Below, piece by piece: positions 5,763 to 6,546 of a DNA stretch of 6,546 bases (positions within the stretch are counted from its first letter, which is position 1; every line of letters begins with the position of its first letter). The position numbers and the translations under genes are program-made. Below the pieces are notes generated by a model that saw only the letters and a list, made by a program, of their open reading frames with translations, searched no databases and had not been told where the DNA came from. The stretch lies in NCBI GenBank assembly GCA_910589685.1, contig CAJUTA010000023.1, positions 1-6,546 on the forward strand, read 5' to 3'. The DNA comes from an uncultured Ureaplasma sp. (GTDB lineage: Bacteria; Bacillota_I; Bacilli_A; Mycoplasmatales; Mycoplasmoidaceae).

Positions 5763-6497
5763 CTATTCATTGTTTTCAATTGATTCAGTTGCTGAATCAC
5801 TAACTTGTGTTGATGTTGAATTTTTATTTTTGTAATTAACAATATTCATTTCAACTTTAGAATTAGGTTTCATCACTGAAGTTTTAATTTTTACAAGACC
5901 ATTTTTAGGCCCTGGAACACTACCTTTAATTAAGATAATGTTATTATTTGTATCGCTATTAACAACAACTACATTTCTAGTTGTTACTAATTCATGTCCA
6001 TAATGACCAGGCATTTTTGTACCTTTAATAACACGTTGACCTTGGCTACCACCACGACCAAATGCTATTGAACCTATATAACGGTGAGGATAACCAGCAC
6101 CATGACCCATTGGACCCATACTAAAATTATGACGTTTAATTGATCCAGTAAATCCATGTCCTTTAGTAAATGCTTGAACATCAACTAAGTCACCTGCTTG
6201 GAAAATTGAACAATCAATTTTTGATCCCACTTCATATCCAACTACATCACGTAATTCACGAACATAACGTTTTGGTTCACTATTAACTTTTTTAAAGAAA
6301 CCTAATTCAGGTTTTGTTAAACGTTGTTCTTTTGTATTTCAATAACCAACTTGAGTAGCATTGTAACCATCTTTTTCAGTTGTTTTAACTGATAAAACTT
6401 GGTTTGGTTCAACATAAATTACAGTTACTGGAACTTTCTTTCCATTTTCTGCAAAAACTTGAGTCATTCCAACTTTTGTTCCGATAATTGCTTTCAT
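5763..6497 (-). CDS. rplC: 50S ribosomal protein L3
   Basis: L3 is a primary 23S rRNA-binding protein whose long loop reaches towards the peptidyl-transferase centre. The product is 244 residues. It begins MKAIIGTKVGMTQVF, the family N-terminus, and has the central GHGFTGSIKRHNF (113-125) and KGTKMPGHYGHE (158-169) blocks. Trp53 is encoded by UGA; the standard code would wrongly start the gene near residue 90. Start: ATG preceded by AAGAGG about 9 nt upstream. The protein is longer than the usual ~205-215 residues because of a Ser/Thr/Asn/Glu-rich tail from about residue 220. The loop at 142-159 is about three residues longer than in E. coli and is Gly-rich. The gene ends in UAG, 16 bp before rplD. 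Confidence 0.97.
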
Positions 6498-6517
6498 TTT
6501 TAAAAACCTCTTTTAAA

Positions 6518-6546
6518 CTACAGTTTGATTTTTATTTCTACACTAG
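6518..6546 (-). CDS. rpsJ: 30S ribosomal protein S10, C-terminal end (partial)
   Basis: Only the last eight codons and a UAG stop lie in the window. They read SVEIKIKL, which fits the conserved C-terminal beta strand of S10 (family pattern V-[DE]-[IV]-x-I). S10 is a small-subunit head protein and, in bacteria that have the Nus system, partners NusB in antitermination. The position directly before rplC is the standard place for rpsJ, normally the first gene of this operon. The gap to the rplC start is 20 bp. The call rests on a very short peptide plus gene order; the rest of the gene and any operon promoter are beyond the right edge. Confidence 0.8.

Noticed and set aside
5763..6230. A shorter L3 starting at GTG, residue 90
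   Set aside because: The true N-terminus MKAIIGTKVGMTQVF is in frame upstream with an ATG and a Shine-Dalgarno; the break between them is a UGA Trp codon.
1..6546. A novel system, mobile element, CRISPR or cargo gene within the operon
   Set aside because: Every stretch longer than 38 bp is explained by the standard S10-spc gene order; no foreign gene or repeat array is present.

Overview
This window is a continuous stretch of the S10-spc ribosomal protein operon from a Mollicute (mycoplasma-type) bacterium. All genes are on the minus strand, so the operon reads from right (6546) to left (1). Two things point to this group. The DNA is strongly AT-rich. UGA also encodes tryptophan: read with the standard code, eight of the genes break into pieces, but with UGA as Trp each becomes one intact ribosomal protein, and the Trp residues fall where other bacteria have Trp (for example L2 PWG, S19 TWSRRSTI, L4 KPWRQ, S3 KVWI). 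I count 17 in-frame UGA codons read as Trp and no UGG. All 13 visible stop codons are UAG or UAA. I cannot fix the genus. Long, low-complexity C-terminal tails on several proteins resemble those of mycoplasma ribosomal proteins.

Layout in transcription order: rpsJ (S10, last codons only), rplC (L3), rplD (L4), rplW (L23), rplB (L2), rpsS (S19), rplV (L22), rpsC (S3), rplP (L16), rpmC (L29), rpsQ (S17), rplN (L14), rplX (L24), rplE (L5, cut by the left window edge). This is the classical bacterial order with no insertion, loss or rearrangement. Junctions are very tight: the largest gap is 38 bp (rplW-rplB), and three pairs overlap (rplV-rpsC by 1 nt, rplP-rpmC by 8 nt, rpmC-rpsQ by 14 nt). Several Shine-Dalgarno sequences overlap the stop codon of the gene before. 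I see no promoter, terminator, RNA gene, mobile element or CRISPR in the window. The operon start (upstream of rpsJ) and end lie outside it.

The genes together build the ribosome: L3 and L16 shape the peptidyl-transferase region, L4 and L22 line the exit tunnel, L23, L24, L29 and L22 surround the tunnel exit, L2 and L14 support subunit joining, L5 contacts the central protuberance, and S3, S10, S17 and S19 belong to the small subunit.

I found no undescribed system here. The points worth a second look are within the proteins: S3 has lost its KH-domain GxxG signature (GTEN instead), L22, L23, S3 and L3 have disordered-looking C-terminal tails, L4 has His at the macrolide-loop position that is usually Gly, and L3 has a longer glycine-rich loop near the catalytic centre.
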